From: Saussurea involucrata
Taxonomy: Eukaryota; Streptophyta; Magnoliopsida; Asterales; Asteraceae
Direction: 5' to 3'
Length of the DNA: 64,000 bases
Assembly (NCBI GenBank): GCA_033807775.1
Contig: CM066313.1
Location: 87,979,484 to 88,043,483, forward strand
Shown: positions 38,584 to 49,593 of the stretch, piece by piece
Numbering within the stretch: the stretch's first letter is position 1
Layout of the letters: each line of letters opens with the position of its first letter
Program-made: the position numbers and the translations under genes
Notes under the pieces: model-generated
The model's input: the letters and a program-made list of their open reading frames with translations, nothing else
What the model was told of the DNA's origin: nothing
Database searches by the model: none

Positions 38584-38669
38584 CTTTGGTGTGGACAAAA
38601 CAGTGAGTTGGTGAGATAATTTTATTCTGATCAAGGTTGCTTTAAAGATCGTTAACAAGTATAGACACA

Positions 38670-40860
38670 ATGACAACAAGGGATATGTTGGTAATTGGCT
38701 CGAAAGATAAACCTCCAGTTTTATTCCCCAAGGACTTTAAGATATGGAAAGACAGATTATTAGACTATGTTGAAAGGCAAGAGAATGGAAGATGTTTTTG
38801 AAAATAAACCAGGTGAAGTAGAAGGGTAATTAATAAGAACTCGTATTCTTCCTAAGAATTAATCTGGTGATGAACTGAAGAGATACAATGCCAACAAAGC
38901 ATCAAGATCACTTGTGATGCAAGCTTTAACCAACGACGTTTATCTGAAAGTTGGTAGTCTAAATGAGTCTGGAAAAAAGATGTTTGATGAGTTGATAAAG
39001 CTGTATCATGGCTCAATTGTAGAGAACCAGATGAGGGTGTTGAGTGTGATTAACAAGTATGAGAATTTCAAACATAAGGAAGGAGGGACACTTGACAACA
39101 CTTATGACCGGTTCACAACAATCTTAAATGAACTGAACAGGCACAAGATTACAAAGAGTGTAATAGAAAATAATGTGAAGTTCTTAAGTGTACTCCAACC
39201 TGAACGGAAGAAATATGCTCACAGGATGAAACAACATTCCAAACTGAGTGATCTACCGTTGTAAGAAATGTTTGAGATGCTCAAACAAGATGAAGATGAT
39301 GTTGAGGAGAAAAGAGAGAAGAAGAAGAAGAGAGAAAAGAAGGATAAGAAAGAAGAGAAGATAGAAAAGAAAGAGGAAGCAGTTGATGATGATATGATTT
39401 CTCTATTATCAAGTAAATCTGTGAAGCACATAGTTAAGAGTAAGAGTATGGATTCAGAAGATGGTGGTCTAGACAGTGATGACTTAAATGAGGCTGAAAG
39501 CTTGAAGATGATGTGATTGCTCTATTATCAAGTAAATCTGGGAAGCACATAGTTAAGAGTAAGAGTATGGATTCAGAAGATGGTGGTCTAGACAGTGATG
39601 ACTTAAATGAGGCTGAAAGCTTGAAACATGCTATGATCCTTCTGACAAAAGCTTCTCAGAAGAGGTTTGTCAAAAAGATTGGATCCAACAATCAACGATA
39701 CTCTTCAGGATCCAAGAATTTTGAGCATAAGGATCACATAGAGTCTAAGAGAAAGGTTTGATGATAGAAAGGATGAAGGTAAGAAGGTTGAGGAAAGGAA
39801 ATTTGCTGAGAAGAAGGGTGAAAAGCAGAAGTGCTACAACTGTGGGAAAACTGGACACTTCACCAAAGAATGTTGGAAACCGAAGGTGAGAGACTCGAAT
39901 AATTACAAGAATAAAATGTTGCTGGCAAAGCAAAAAGAGTCTGGGAAGGCACTGATGGCAGAGGAAGAGTACTGGTTGGACCAGACAGACGATAAGGAAG
40001 AAGAGGAAACAACTGCTCTTGCCAAGATGTGTCTGATGAGCAAGGATGTTGATGAGACAGAAGTTGAGACAACTTTTGAGACACATGAGGTATATTCCTT
40101 TACCGCTAATCATTTCTTTAAAAAACTGGAAGTCATGCAAACCAAGTTAGATGATTTAACTGTCAAACTAAACAAAGCACATAAAACAATAGATTTTCAA
40201 AAACAAAGAATCAATGAACATAATGAGCTAAGTGAAGGTTTGAAAAAGAGCAGAGCTGAATTTGATGAAACTCAAGCTTGTTTTCGAAGAAGAATGGATG
40301 ATTTATCAGAAAAATTAAAACTTTCAGAAGCTAAGAAAACTGAGTTTAAACAATTGTTGCATGCTTACAAAGACATCAATACTGAACTTACTGAGAAGGC
40401 TAGTGATCTGGAAGAGAAGTTATATAAATTAGGTCAAACTGAACAGACGATTCATCTTAATACGCCTAAGAATTTTAGATATTATAATTCAAAATGGGGT
40501 TTGGGATATGATAATCCTCATTATTTGAAGACTGCATTAACCAAATCTCCAACTTTGTATAAGTTTCAATGGCTTAGTCTTCCATCAGAGGATCCTAAAT
40601 ATAAGATCAAATGGCTTAAAATTGATGGTGAAGACTATGAGGCTGAAGAAGAAGTTAAAAGAAAAACAACTGTTAAGATGCAACTTTCTTTTGTTTACGG
40701 CATGGTAAATAGGAAGACATTAGTTGGAATTGGAAACAAACTTTGTCTAATGATTATTTCCAAAGCTATGCGATCGAGAAACCAAAGGGTAGTGAAACAA
40801 AACCAAATTTTGAAGGAAAAACTTATTTCCCACCTTTGGTTCATGAACAAAAGCTCGTAG
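38670..40860 (+). pseudogene. Copia gag, broken (Cop-X)
   Basis: ATG 38670 opens VIGSKDKPPVLFPKDFKIWK, a copia gag start, stopped at about 38800. The gag domain continues 38914-39264 (ENQMRVLSVINKYENFK), then a Lys/Glu-rich tract. A zinc knuckle CYNCGKTGHFTKEC lies near 39833. The C-terminal half (39886-40860) is a long coiled-coil-like region (LTVKLNKAHKTIDFQKQRIN) like that in family-B gag. Frames are disrupted by a stop at 39264 and by a 119-bp tandem duplication (39388-39506 and 39507-39625). Confidence 0.75.
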
Positions 40861-41051
40861 AACTTGAAAGCCAAATTGAAGACATAAGAAATGATGACAA
40901 ACTTGCTTTTGAGATTGAAAAGGAGGTGATGCTTACTGTATTTTCAAACAGCTTAAATGAGATTAAGACAAGACTTGAAGAAAGATCTGAAGAGAAATTT
41001 TCAAAAGAAAAACATTCTTCAGATTCAGATTCAGATGTTTCTTCATGTTGA
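40743..41051 (+). pseudogene. Gag C-terminal remainder of Cop-X
   Basis: A frame of 102 residues continues gag in another frame (KLVELESQIEDIRNDDKLAF) and ends in an acidic Ser/Asp tail. The junction with Cop-Y integrase is at its end. Confidence 0.5.
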
Positions 41052-41737
41052 AAGGAAAGAACTTAGACAATTCTTTTTGGGGAGAAACAACAACATGTGC
41101 AGTCTATTTAATGAATAGAACTTCTACAAAGAGCTTCTCAAACATGACTCCACAAGAAGCATGGAGTGGGTATAAGCCCACTGTTGGGCATCTTAGGACC
41201 TTTGGCTGCATAGCATGTTCACATATTCCTGCACAAAAGAGAACTAAGCTGGATGATAAGTCAGAAAATACTATTTTCATTGGTTATAGTGACAGGTCAA
41301 AAGCCTATAAACTATATAACCCTATCACCAAAAGATAATAGTAAGCAGGGACGTAGTTTTTGAAGAAGAATAAAAGATGGGATGAAACAGAAACACAGGA
41401 AGAGAAGAATACACAGATCATAGAAGATCGTAATGTGCACAACAAAGAAACTTTAAATCAAGAAAGTCAAAGTGGATCTCCACTAACAGATTCTTCTACA
41501 ACTTATGTTGATAATCAAACATCTCAAGGATCAGATGGATATGCCTCCAGTTTAGAAACTCCACCAAGAAGAGGATTCAAAAGCTTGAGAGATAACTATG
41601 AGAATTCAAGAAGAATAGAGCTTGATGATGTGGCAGACTTTGCTCTATTCTTTGATGCAGATCCTATGTCATATGAGGAGGCTTGTCAAGAAGAAAGTGG
41701 AGGTAAGCCATGGATAAAGAAATGGAAGCCATCATGA
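41045..41737 (+). pseudogene. Copia integrase C-terminus and linker (Cop-Y)
   Basis: Starts within the end of the integrase core (LKGKNLDNSFWGETTTCAVY), followed by PQEAWSGYKPTVGHLRTFGC and NTIFIGYSDRSKAYKLYNP. Two stops near 41336. The acidic linker to RT (41360-41737) is in another frame. The catalytic DDE residues are missing. Confidence 0.8.
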
Positions 41738-42680
41738 AAAACAATACCTGGGAACTTATCAATCTTCCAAAGGGTCACAAACCTATTGGAGTCAAATGGG
41801 TATATAAAACAAAGATAAATGAAAAAGGGGAAGTTGATAGGTATAAGGCAAGGTTGGTAGTCAAGGGCTACAAAAAACAACATGGAGTAGACTACCAGGA
41901 AGTTTTTGCTCCTGTCATAAGGTTGGAAACAGTAAGATTGGTGCTTGCACTTGTTGCTCAAAACAGTTGGAAGGTACATCAAATGGATGTTAAATCCGCC
42001 TTCCTAAATGGAGATTTAGAAAAGGATGTCTACATTGAACAGCCAGAAGGTTATACAAAGAAAGGAGAAGAACACAAGGTTTGTTACTTGAAGAAAGCCT
42101 TGTATGGCTTTAAACAAGAACCACGTGCTTAGTATAGCAAAATTGAGAATTATTTCCTGTCAAAAGGCTTCAAGAAATGTCCACAAGAACATACATTGTT
42201 CACTCAAAAGAACAAAGTCATGATCCTCATAGTTTGTATCTATGTGGATGATTTAGTCTTCACAGGAAATTCACAAAGAATAATAGAAGATTTCAAGGTG
42301 TCTATGAAGAGAGAGTTTGACATGACTGATATGGGCCTACTGCACTATTTTCTTGGAATAGAAGTAAAACAAGAGGATGAGAAGCTCAAAATTTCTCAGC
42401 AAAGGTATGCACAAAACTTACTTGATAAATTTAATATGAGACATTCATCTCCTACTAGTACCCCCCCCCCCCCCCCTAGAGTTTGGACTCAAACTATCTA
42501 AGGACATCAATGATGATAAAATTGATGCAAGTCTTTATAGAAGTCTAGTACATAGTCCTATGTACCTAACAACAACTAGACCATACTTGGCATTTTCTGT
42601 TAGCATGATAAGTAGGTTTATGGAAACTCCCAAAAGCAAGTCCTTGGGAGGCAGGAAAGAGGATCCTCAAGTATGTTAAG
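41710..42680 (+). pseudogene. Copia reverse transcriptase (Cop-Y)
   Basis: RT motifs in order: IGVKWVYKTKINEKGEVDRY, HGVDYQEVFAPVIRLETVRL, MDVKSAFLNGDLEKDVYIEQ, then TAG at 42130-42132, then IYVDDLVFTGNSQ with the YVDD catalytic site (about 42241), and DMGLLHYFLGIEVKQED. A run of 16 C at 42461-42476 breaks the frame; the following sequence has further frame changes. Confidence 0.85.
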
Positions 42681-43198
42681 GGGGGACTCTTGATCATGCG
42701 ATTGTTTATTCAAAGACAAGGAACTTTACTCTCATGGGATACAGTGATAGTGACTTTGGAGGAAATTTAGATGATGGAAGAAGCACTGCAGGCTATGTCT
42801 TTCATATGGGATCAGGAGCTATTTTATGGCAATCTAAGAAACAAAGTATAGTAGCTTTAACTTCTGCAGAGGCAGAATACATGTCACTGTCAATTGCTAG
42901 ATGTCAGGCTTTATGGTTGAGAGCAATACTTGGTGAACTTGAACATTCACAAGGAGATCCAACTACCATTTTCTGTGATAATAAGTCAGCGATTGCATTA
43001 TCCAAAAATGCAGTGTTTCACGGGAAAAGTAAACACATCAGGATCAAGTTTCATTTCATCCGTGAGCTTGTGGCAAATAATGAAGTAAGAATTGATTTTT
43101 TTTGGGACAAAGGATCAAGTTGCAGTTGGCTTCACAAAGGCATTACAAACCGGAAGCTTTATGGTTATGAAAGAGAGTGGGAGTATTATCATTACTAG
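42681..43198 (+). pseudogene. Copia RNase H (Cop-Y)
   Basis: YSDSDFGGNLDDGRSTAGYV, SIVALTSAEAEYMSL, CDNKSAIALSKNAVFHGKSK and HFIRELV are the copia RNase H blocks with catalytic acidic residues. The C-terminal part is frameshifted near 43100. Confidence 0.8.
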
Positions 43199-43436
43199 CT
43201 TAAGGGGGAGTGTTGAATTATAAGCTAGTAATGTCAGTTATATTTGTGGTAGTTATGTTAGTTACCACGTATCATAAATGACAGTTATATAATTGTCATA
43301 TGTAGAACAGTTGCATCGTATGGTTGTGTCTCTTCAAATAGTCATGATGGTTGGTCAAGGGGTATGCCCCTTCATGTCTGTATATATATCTTTGTAAATC
43401 TCCTTTGTTATTAATTAGTGATCTGATTAATAAAGG

Positions 43437-43473
<37 letters not shown>

Positions 43474-43497
43474 GTTGTATGCTTTGTGTACCCAACA
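43199..43497 (+). repeat. Polypurine tract and 3' LTR of Cop-Y
   Basis: Purine tract TTAAGGGGGAG (to 43210), then a 287-bp LTR 43211-43497, TGTTGAATTA...CCCAACA, containing a TA dinucleotide run (43440-43470). Confidence 0.85.
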
Positions 43498-43599
43498 ATT
43501 ATCTTCAGCCAATCTGACACCATGCCGGATACAACATATGTGGAGACATGATACAACCATTGTAATCAACAATTTCTCCTTCCATAGAGAGAAGAAGAT

Positions 43600-44062
43600 T
43601 TTTACAAGACAGAAGATGGTAAAAAAGGAAATGGTCCCGAAAGAAGCCCAATTGAATCCTGCAGCAAAAGCAAGAAATAGTGGTTCACGTGACCTAGGTC
43701 ACGCGGCGAGTCGCCCGCATACTTACTTGGACGATTTTTCTTAACTCGCCTCCTTTATTGTTTCCAATCCTTTCCCTTATTTTAACACTTATTTGTTTTA
43801 AAGATTTCCTAGTTAGTTTAGGATTATTATTAGTTTCCTTGTAATTAATTACTTAAATACTTTACTAGTTGTCCATTTAGCTTATAAATAGGGTTCATTG
43901 TTTTCATTGGACGTTAGTATTCAAATTATTGATTATGAATAAAACATGAGTTTTATCTCTAAGAGTTATCTCTTATTTTTTGAGTTGTACGCTTGTAAAC
44001 TCATTATCCTTTGAGGATTTAGACGTTTGTCAATCCTTCTGCGTTCTTCTACTACGTCGGTA
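43600..44062 (+). mobile_element. LTR-like insertion in paralogue B intron
   Basis: About 450 bp absent from the aligned intron of the intact gene, bounded by TACAAGA on both sides (about 43602 and 44061). It has a TATAAATAG box near 43884 and a T-rich leader, as in an LTR, but lacks clear TG...CA ends. Class uncertain. Confidence 0.4.
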
Positions 44063-44143
44063 CAAGAGAAAGGAGAAAATAAAAAACATGCGATACAAGA
44101 AAAGGACATTGAGAAAAAAACTTACAGATGGGCATGGCTAATA

Positions 44144-44467
44144 TCTACGCTATATTATAAAGCATTTATGAAAAACTCTTAAAAACAATCCCTAAAGCTT
44201 CATGTACCGCTATTTAATGCTAATTACTTAAAATCTCTTAAAAACAACTAATGAAGCTTTATGTACCTTTTTTAATGCTAATTATTTGATTAATACTTAT
44301 CTCTAACAACCTTCAAATCCTTAAATCGTGGACTCTTATTAATTAATCTTTATCTCTAACCATTTTCAAATCCTCAAATCATAAACTCCTTAAAACCACA
44401 CATTAAAAATAAATTAGAACATTAAAATCAAGATATATCGTGTTGCATTGCGCGAGTAGACTTCTAG
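44144..44467 (+). mobile_element. Non-autonomous Helitron
   Basis: 324 bp, begins TCTACGCTATATTATAAAGC, ends TTGCGCGAGTAGACTTCTAG, and is inserted between A and T. These are the classic Helitron TC start and CTRR end. The intact paralogue has the empty site (GACTAATATATTTATAAACC at about 30945-30964) exactly where the element sits. No Rep/helicase. Confidence 0.88.
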
Positions 44468-44543
44468 TACTTATAAACCAGCTTATTAGTTATGAAGGTT
44501 GCCAATGTGCACAAACTCCTCGACTAAAAGCAAGAACAGTTAC

Positions 44544-45156
44544 CTCATCAAACCTAATACAATAAATCTGTATGGTAGAATCATCCATTCCTATGGCAAT
44601 GGTATTGTTGTCTAGAGGATGGAGAGCCAAGTAGGTAGCTGCAGGTGGTGGGGGCATTAAAGTTGTCATGACCTGAAGTTTGGCCAGATCAGTTAACTAT
44701 TTGAAAGTGGCACATTCTATATTGGTAGATCAGAACTTCAAAATAGCTCACAGGACCATTATAAACAATGCAGACATACCTTGAAAGTCTTCATGTTGGA
44801 CAAGGAGACTTTCCCATCAGAGGCAGATATGACATAAGATTCATTGTTAGACAAAGCAATGCATGTTGCTGACTCTTCAGCTGGTTTGCTCTCACTTACA
44901 TCATTAGGCATGAGAGCCCCATTTATAGGTTGCCACAGCTGTGGGACGATAGATGCAGTTGACTGAGCATGTACAAGGAGCAATCAGAAGTCAACAAATG
45001 CATTAATTACTATGTTAATCACAAATGTTCATCAGTCCCACAAACCTTTCCAGATGGGTTGCCTTCACTTCCTTGCCATTTTCAGAGCTTATGAATGGCA
45101 CTTGAAGTAAGTGCAAGCAAAGCCTTCCCAGAATTTGTATAGATCAGCCGCATAAC
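44544..45156 (-). pseudogene. Paralogue B, TOPLESS-related exons 3-5
   Basis: Exon 3 (45156-45046) has an in-frame TGA (HKLW became CTCTGA) and its acceptor is changed from CAG to CAC. Exon 4 (44962-44780) is open, PQLWQPINGALMPNDV. Exon 5 (44672-44544) is open, LMPPPPAATYLALHPLDNN and IGMDDSTIQIY. Exon lengths (111, 183, 129) equal those of the intact copy. No exon 6 or later was found below 43500. Confidence 0.85.
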
Positions 45157-45806
45157 GTGAGGCAACAAGTCTAGGATTAAATATCTCAATCTAGATGAAG
45201 ATAACTGGAACTGGAAATTGTTGAAACACCCTCTTTGTGTAAAGTTCTTTTAGTTGCTTTTTTTTCTTTTTACCAAGTTTTATTAGGAGTTAGTTTCTGT
45301 GCTATCATTAGGTTGTGACTGTGTAAGCCTATATTATAAAAGGCTCATTTGTTCAACTAATAAATACAATTTAGCAGCTTTCAACTCTATTCTACTCTCT
45401 TTAGATTTGCTTCTGCTCTGTTTTCTTGTTCTTTAGAGATAATCATTAATGAAGGGCGACATTTTTTGCATAATATCCAAGGAACTAGAGATAATAATTG
45501 ATGAAGGGCGACATATGGACTTCACTTTCACAAACTAATCTTCTACCCTCACAGTATATAATATACCTAAATATATACCATATTTTGGGGGTAGTCTTAT
45601 CTTTGATACCTTACAAGAAGAATGAAAAATATAAGGAAAATTGGTCCTACTATACACGTTTAAAAATTTTCTTAAACATGAAATGTAGCAATTAATAATA
45701 AGAACCCAAACTGATGCAATCGTTATGTGATAGATCGAGGGATTATATCTCTTCTGAACTTAACATATTTTGCTGTGAATAAAGCCAAACAAAGCTATAT
45801 GGAACA
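45157..45806. other. Paralogue B intron with possible LTR insertion
   Basis: Matches the intact copy only near its exon edges. From about 45216 an unmatched stretch begins TGTTGAAACACCC and contains a TATAAAAGG box (about 45335), resembling a short LTR; no definite right end or target duplication. Confidence 0.3.
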
Positions 45807-45899
45807 CACCTTGCTGGCAGGGCCGTGCCAGTGGGAGGGCGGGCCGGGCGTACGCCCAGGGCCCACAAAAAGTAGGGGCCAAACTTTTTTAGTATATAC

Positions 45900-46015
45900 T
45901 GTTGGAATGAGTCACTCTGCGTGACTTGTGTATTGCATTATCACGAATATATACACACAAAGTTACAACAAAATAGGAAACTGTCACAAAACAGGAAACT
46001 ATCTCTAAGAATATT

Positions 46016-46063
<48 letters not shown>

Positions 46064-46068
46064 TAACA
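45900..46068 (-). repeat. 3' LTR of Cop-R
   Basis: 169 bp; differs from the 5' copy mainly in the length of the TA run at about 46021-46061. Confidence 0.88.
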
Positions 46069-46680
46069 CACCCCACAGTCGGAGCGGGAGGAGGGTGTAC
46101 GCTAAGACTGGATCGGAAATCTTCGAAAATAAGTTTTGGAAGTCCTTTTGTAAAAATGTCCGCATACTGATAACGAGAGGGTACATGATGAACACGAACC
46201 TCTCCTCGGGCTACCTTCTCACGAACAAAATGTATATCCAATTCAACATGTTTTGTCCGCCAGAGAGGTAAACTGCACTAACATTGTCACAATAAACCAA
46301 TGTGGCCTTTTTCAGAGGACAATGTAATTCCAAAAGTAGGTTGTGGATCCAACAAGTCTCCGCAACAACATTTGCAACCCCCCTGTATTCAGCCTCTGCA
46401 CTAGAACGGGAAAGAGTTGGCTGCCGTTTCGAGGATCGAGAGATGATGTTGTCTCCGAGGAAAACACAATAACCCGAGGTGGAACGTCGGGTGTCAGGAC
46501 ACCCACCCCAATCTGCACCCGTATAAGATATTAACCTTGTGACGGAAGATGGATATAGATGCAAACCAAGATCCAGGGTGCCTAGGGTGCCTTGAAGGTA
46601 CCGCAAGATACGTTTCAATGCATGCATGTGATGCTCTCGAGGGTCATGCATGTATAAGAAAATCTATTGTATTTCATAAT
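46069..46680 (-). pseudogene. Copia RNase H (Cop-R)
   Basis: Two frames. HHMHALKRILRYLQGTLGT, DWGGCPDTRRSTSGYCVF and SRSSAEAEYRGVANVVAETC lie in 46651-46211; MDIHFVREKVARGEVRV and YQYADIFTKGLP in 46241-46080. A frameshift near 46240 separates them. Confidence 0.82.
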
Positions 46681-46769
46681 AGATGTCACGTCTTTGTGAA
46701 AGTCAAATACTGAAGAGCACCGGCGAGACTGCGGTAATGAGAGGATCATTAATTGGGGGACCATTTGTA

Positions 46770-47516
46770 GCACTTAATTTGGTCTTCGTGTCAACAGGAG
46801 TCGATAGGAGTCGATGTTGGCTTGCAAGAAGACATGCCCGCTCGTTCTATGATTTCTTCTGCATACCTCTTCTGAGAGAGGAACAATCCACCTGCATGTC
46901 GAGTGACAACTATACCAAGGAAGTAGCTTAATGGACCCAAATCAGTCATGGAAAATTCAGAACTCAAATGGGATATAATGGGCTTTCGGAGATCATCAGA
47001 AGAAGTTGTGAGAATAATGTCATCAACATATAGTAGTAGGTATGCCATGTGAGAACCATGTCGATAGATGAAGAGAGAATTATCAGATTTGCTATGTGTG
47101 AACTCGATAGTGGAGACATAAGAAGCAAAGCGTTGATACCAAGCCCGTGGGGCTTATTTGAGACCATATAAGGACCTTTTGAGGTGACAAACATAGTCGG
47201 GATGCTTTGGCTTTTTGATCCCTGGTGGTTGATACATATATACCATCTCCTCAAGATTGCCATGCAAAAAAGCATTTTTAACATCTACTTGATGAATGTT
47301 CCATGATTTGGACAAGGAGAGACTAAGAACTACTCGAATAGTAGCTGGTTTTACCATCGGGCTAAAGGTGTCATCACAATTAATGCCAACCTGTTGACGC
47401 CTACCATCTGCAACGAGGCGCGCTTTGTATCTTTCAAAGTCACCGTTAGCTTTATGCTTGTGTCTAAAGACCCACATAGACCGTACAACGTTAACATCGC
47501 GTGGACGAGGCACCAA
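46770..47516 (-). pseudogene. Copia reverse transcriptase (Cop-R)
   Basis: RT blocks: MWVFRHKHKANGDFERYKAR, VDVKNAFLHGNLEEMVYMYQ, LKRSLYGLK then a stop at 47154, then LLLYVDDIILT (catalytic YVDD, about 47030) and MTDLGPLSYFLGIVVTRHAG. At least one stop and one frame change. Confidence 0.85.
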
Positions 47517-47632
47517 CTCTCACGTCCTATTTTTAATTAGAGCATCAAATTCGTCGGTCATGGTCGCTTTCCAGTTGGGGTCCTTAATAGTTGTAATAGG
47601 TGACTTGGGTAAAGGAGAAATGTTGGTGGTGT

Positions 47633-48313
47633 TTACTGTGAAGGAAAAATTCTTTTTGGGCTTGTAAATTCCATGCATGCTCCTGGGGGTGGGGGTGGAC
47701 TAGGTTGGGCATGAGCTAAGGGAACCGTACCAAATTGGATTGGCGGTGAAGTGACGTTAGGGCTTCCAATTGGTCTTCGGGGCTGGGTAGGTGAGGGAGG
47801 TTGGGCGTGCATGGGTTGGCTTAGTTTACGTCTTGTGTAAACTTGACCAAAAGGATGGTGAGGAGTAGTGGGCTGGGCTGAAATGAGTGGGGCATCAGGT
47901 GGCAGCTGGTTGGGAGTGGGGGAAACATGTGGTCGGGACTGATTTATGGGCTGTTGGACAGCCGCTGATTGGACAGTCGCTGATTGGACAGCCGCTGATT
48001 GGACAGCCGCTGATTGGACAGCCGCTGATTGGACAGCCGCTGATTGGACAGGAGTATGGTGAAGGTGATATTTGAGATATGGAGACATGCCATCATCAAG
48101 AAACTCATAGACAGACTTAGAAGGGGTATGTAGTGTGGAGAAAGGAAAAGTAGACTCATCAAACGTCACATGACGGGAAATAATAATTTTATTTGTTGAT
48201 AAGTCTAGGCACTTGTACCCACGATGGTTTGAGGGAAAACCAAGAAATACACAAGGAACCGACCTAGCTTTCAGTTTGTGAATGGAGGTTGACGGTAGGT
48301 GAGGATAACACAA
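47633..48313 (-). pseudogene. Integrase C-terminus and Pro/Gln-rich linker (Cop-R)
   Basis: SVPCVFLGFPSNHRGYKCLD is the copia integrase C-terminal motif, followed by a variable linker to RT. The linker contains a 15-bp minisatellite (about 47955-48050) encoding repeated AVQSA units, then proline-rich sequence. A stop ends it at 47633 before RT. Confidence 0.75.
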
Positions 48314-48521
48314 ACATCCAAAAACACGTAGATGAGAGTAAGTGGGTACCTGTTGGTACAGGATCTGAGTGGGGGAAGAAAATGACAGAACTTTGCTTGG
48401 GAGTATGACAGTATGTTATGAAGATAAGTTGTCATTTGAAGGGCATGCGGCCAATATGAGGGGGAATTGAGGCACGGAGAAGGAGAGTGCGGACCATGTT
48501 ATTAATGGATTGAATTTTGCG

Positions 48522-49247
48522 CTAAACTTTGCCATTTTGAGAAGAATTATGAGGGCAATAAAATCTGAAATTGATGCCATTTAGTTCACATAATATTTGG
48601 AAAGGAGAGTTGGCATATTCCTGCCCATTGTCACATTGAATATTTTTTATTTCTTTCTCGAATTGGGTACGAATAAAAGTGCGGAAGGTGATGAAAGTGG
48701 AATAAACTTGTGGCTTAGTTTTTTGGGGAAATGTCCACAAAACATTTGTATAATTGTCCAAAAATAATACATAATAACGATGCCCAAGTAAACTCAAAAC
48801 AGGGGAAGTCCAAAAATCAGTATGAATTATATCAAAATGAGCAGTTGTGAAATTAAATGACGAACAACAAGGCAACTTGACATGTTTCCCAAGCTGACAA
48901 CCATGACAAATTGAAGGACTACGAGTCCTATTACAAATAATGAGATTTTTATTCCTAAGAGAATCAAACCCTGGTGCTCCCAGATGACCTAGGCGATCAT
49001 GCCAAGTAGATGATGAGATGGCAGCAAAAGCTGTCGGGTTGGTGGTTTGAGTGGAGGCGGTTGTGATAGGGGTAGAGATCACCATGGCTATTGCACCTCA
49101 TAAGACACATCCCCGTCTGGAGGTCCTTCACAGAAAACCCGAAAGGATCAAATTCAACAGATACGTCATTATTCATAGTAAACTGACGAACATAAATCGG
49201 GTTCTTAATTAATTTAGGAGCATGCAAAACGTTGGTGAGGGAAAGGG
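48522..49247 (-). pseudogene. Copia integrase zinc domain and core (Cop-R)
   Basis: The pre-integrase part is ApKLIKN-like (HAPKLIKNPIYVRQFT, 49227-49085). Then come WHDRLGHLGAPGF with CHGCQLGKHVK (HHCC zinc binding) and core residues in FDIIHTDFW and IQCDNGQEYAN. The third acidic residue position is lost at a stop (SSQNGKV, 48522). Confidence 0.82.
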
Positions 49248-49252
49248 GAGGG

Positions 49253-49501
49253 TGTGATCCCAGAACAAGTAATCAAGCAGTTAAAGCAATCAGATGGCCA
49301 TCCATATATTCATTAAGAACAATCACCAAGTACACAATTAGAGAGAATGTAGAGAGAAAGTGCAAAAGTGTGTACTAGTGTGTGTAAGTAATAGATGACC
49401 TAATGAGTATCTAAGAGAAAAATACATTATATAGGTTGTAACTTATCATTTACACATTAGGTCCCTCTACTTGGTACAATTAGATAGTTAAGGCACTAAC
49501 A
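49253..49501 (-). repeat. 3' LTR of Cop-C1
   Basis: 249 bp; on the minus strand TGTTAGTGCC...GGGATCACA. Preceded on that strand by the purine tract AAAGGGGGAGAT (49502-49513). Confidence 0.93.
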
Positions 49502-49593
49502 ATCTCCCCCTTTGTACCAAAGTAGAGGCAAAGAGTTTAAGCGTCCATCGGGTTCACGTACTTCTTCCGAATCCCAAAAATGATCTCGAACCT

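Larger units (their letters stand above)
37653..41044 (+). mobile_element. Cop-X: 5' part of a copia element
   Basis: LTR, degenerate primer site, a hairpin-rich leader and gag, ending abruptly at about 41045 where sequence of a different copia (Cop-Y) begins. No protease or integrase core of its own. LTR ends resemble family C (TGTTAGTGCC...GGATCACA). Confidence 0.75.
41045..43497 (+). mobile_element. Cop-Y: 3' part of a copia element
   Basis: Integrase C-terminus, RT, RNase H, polypurine tract and 3' LTR in order, with the 5' half missing. The LTR (TGTTGAATTA...CCCAACA) is unlike the Cop-X LTR, so the two are different families joined at about 41045. Confidence 0.85.

Noticed and set aside
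47887..48162. Frames encoding GQPLI or NQRLS repeats on either strand
   Set aside because: Shadows of the 15-bp minisatellite in the Cop-R integrase-RT linker.
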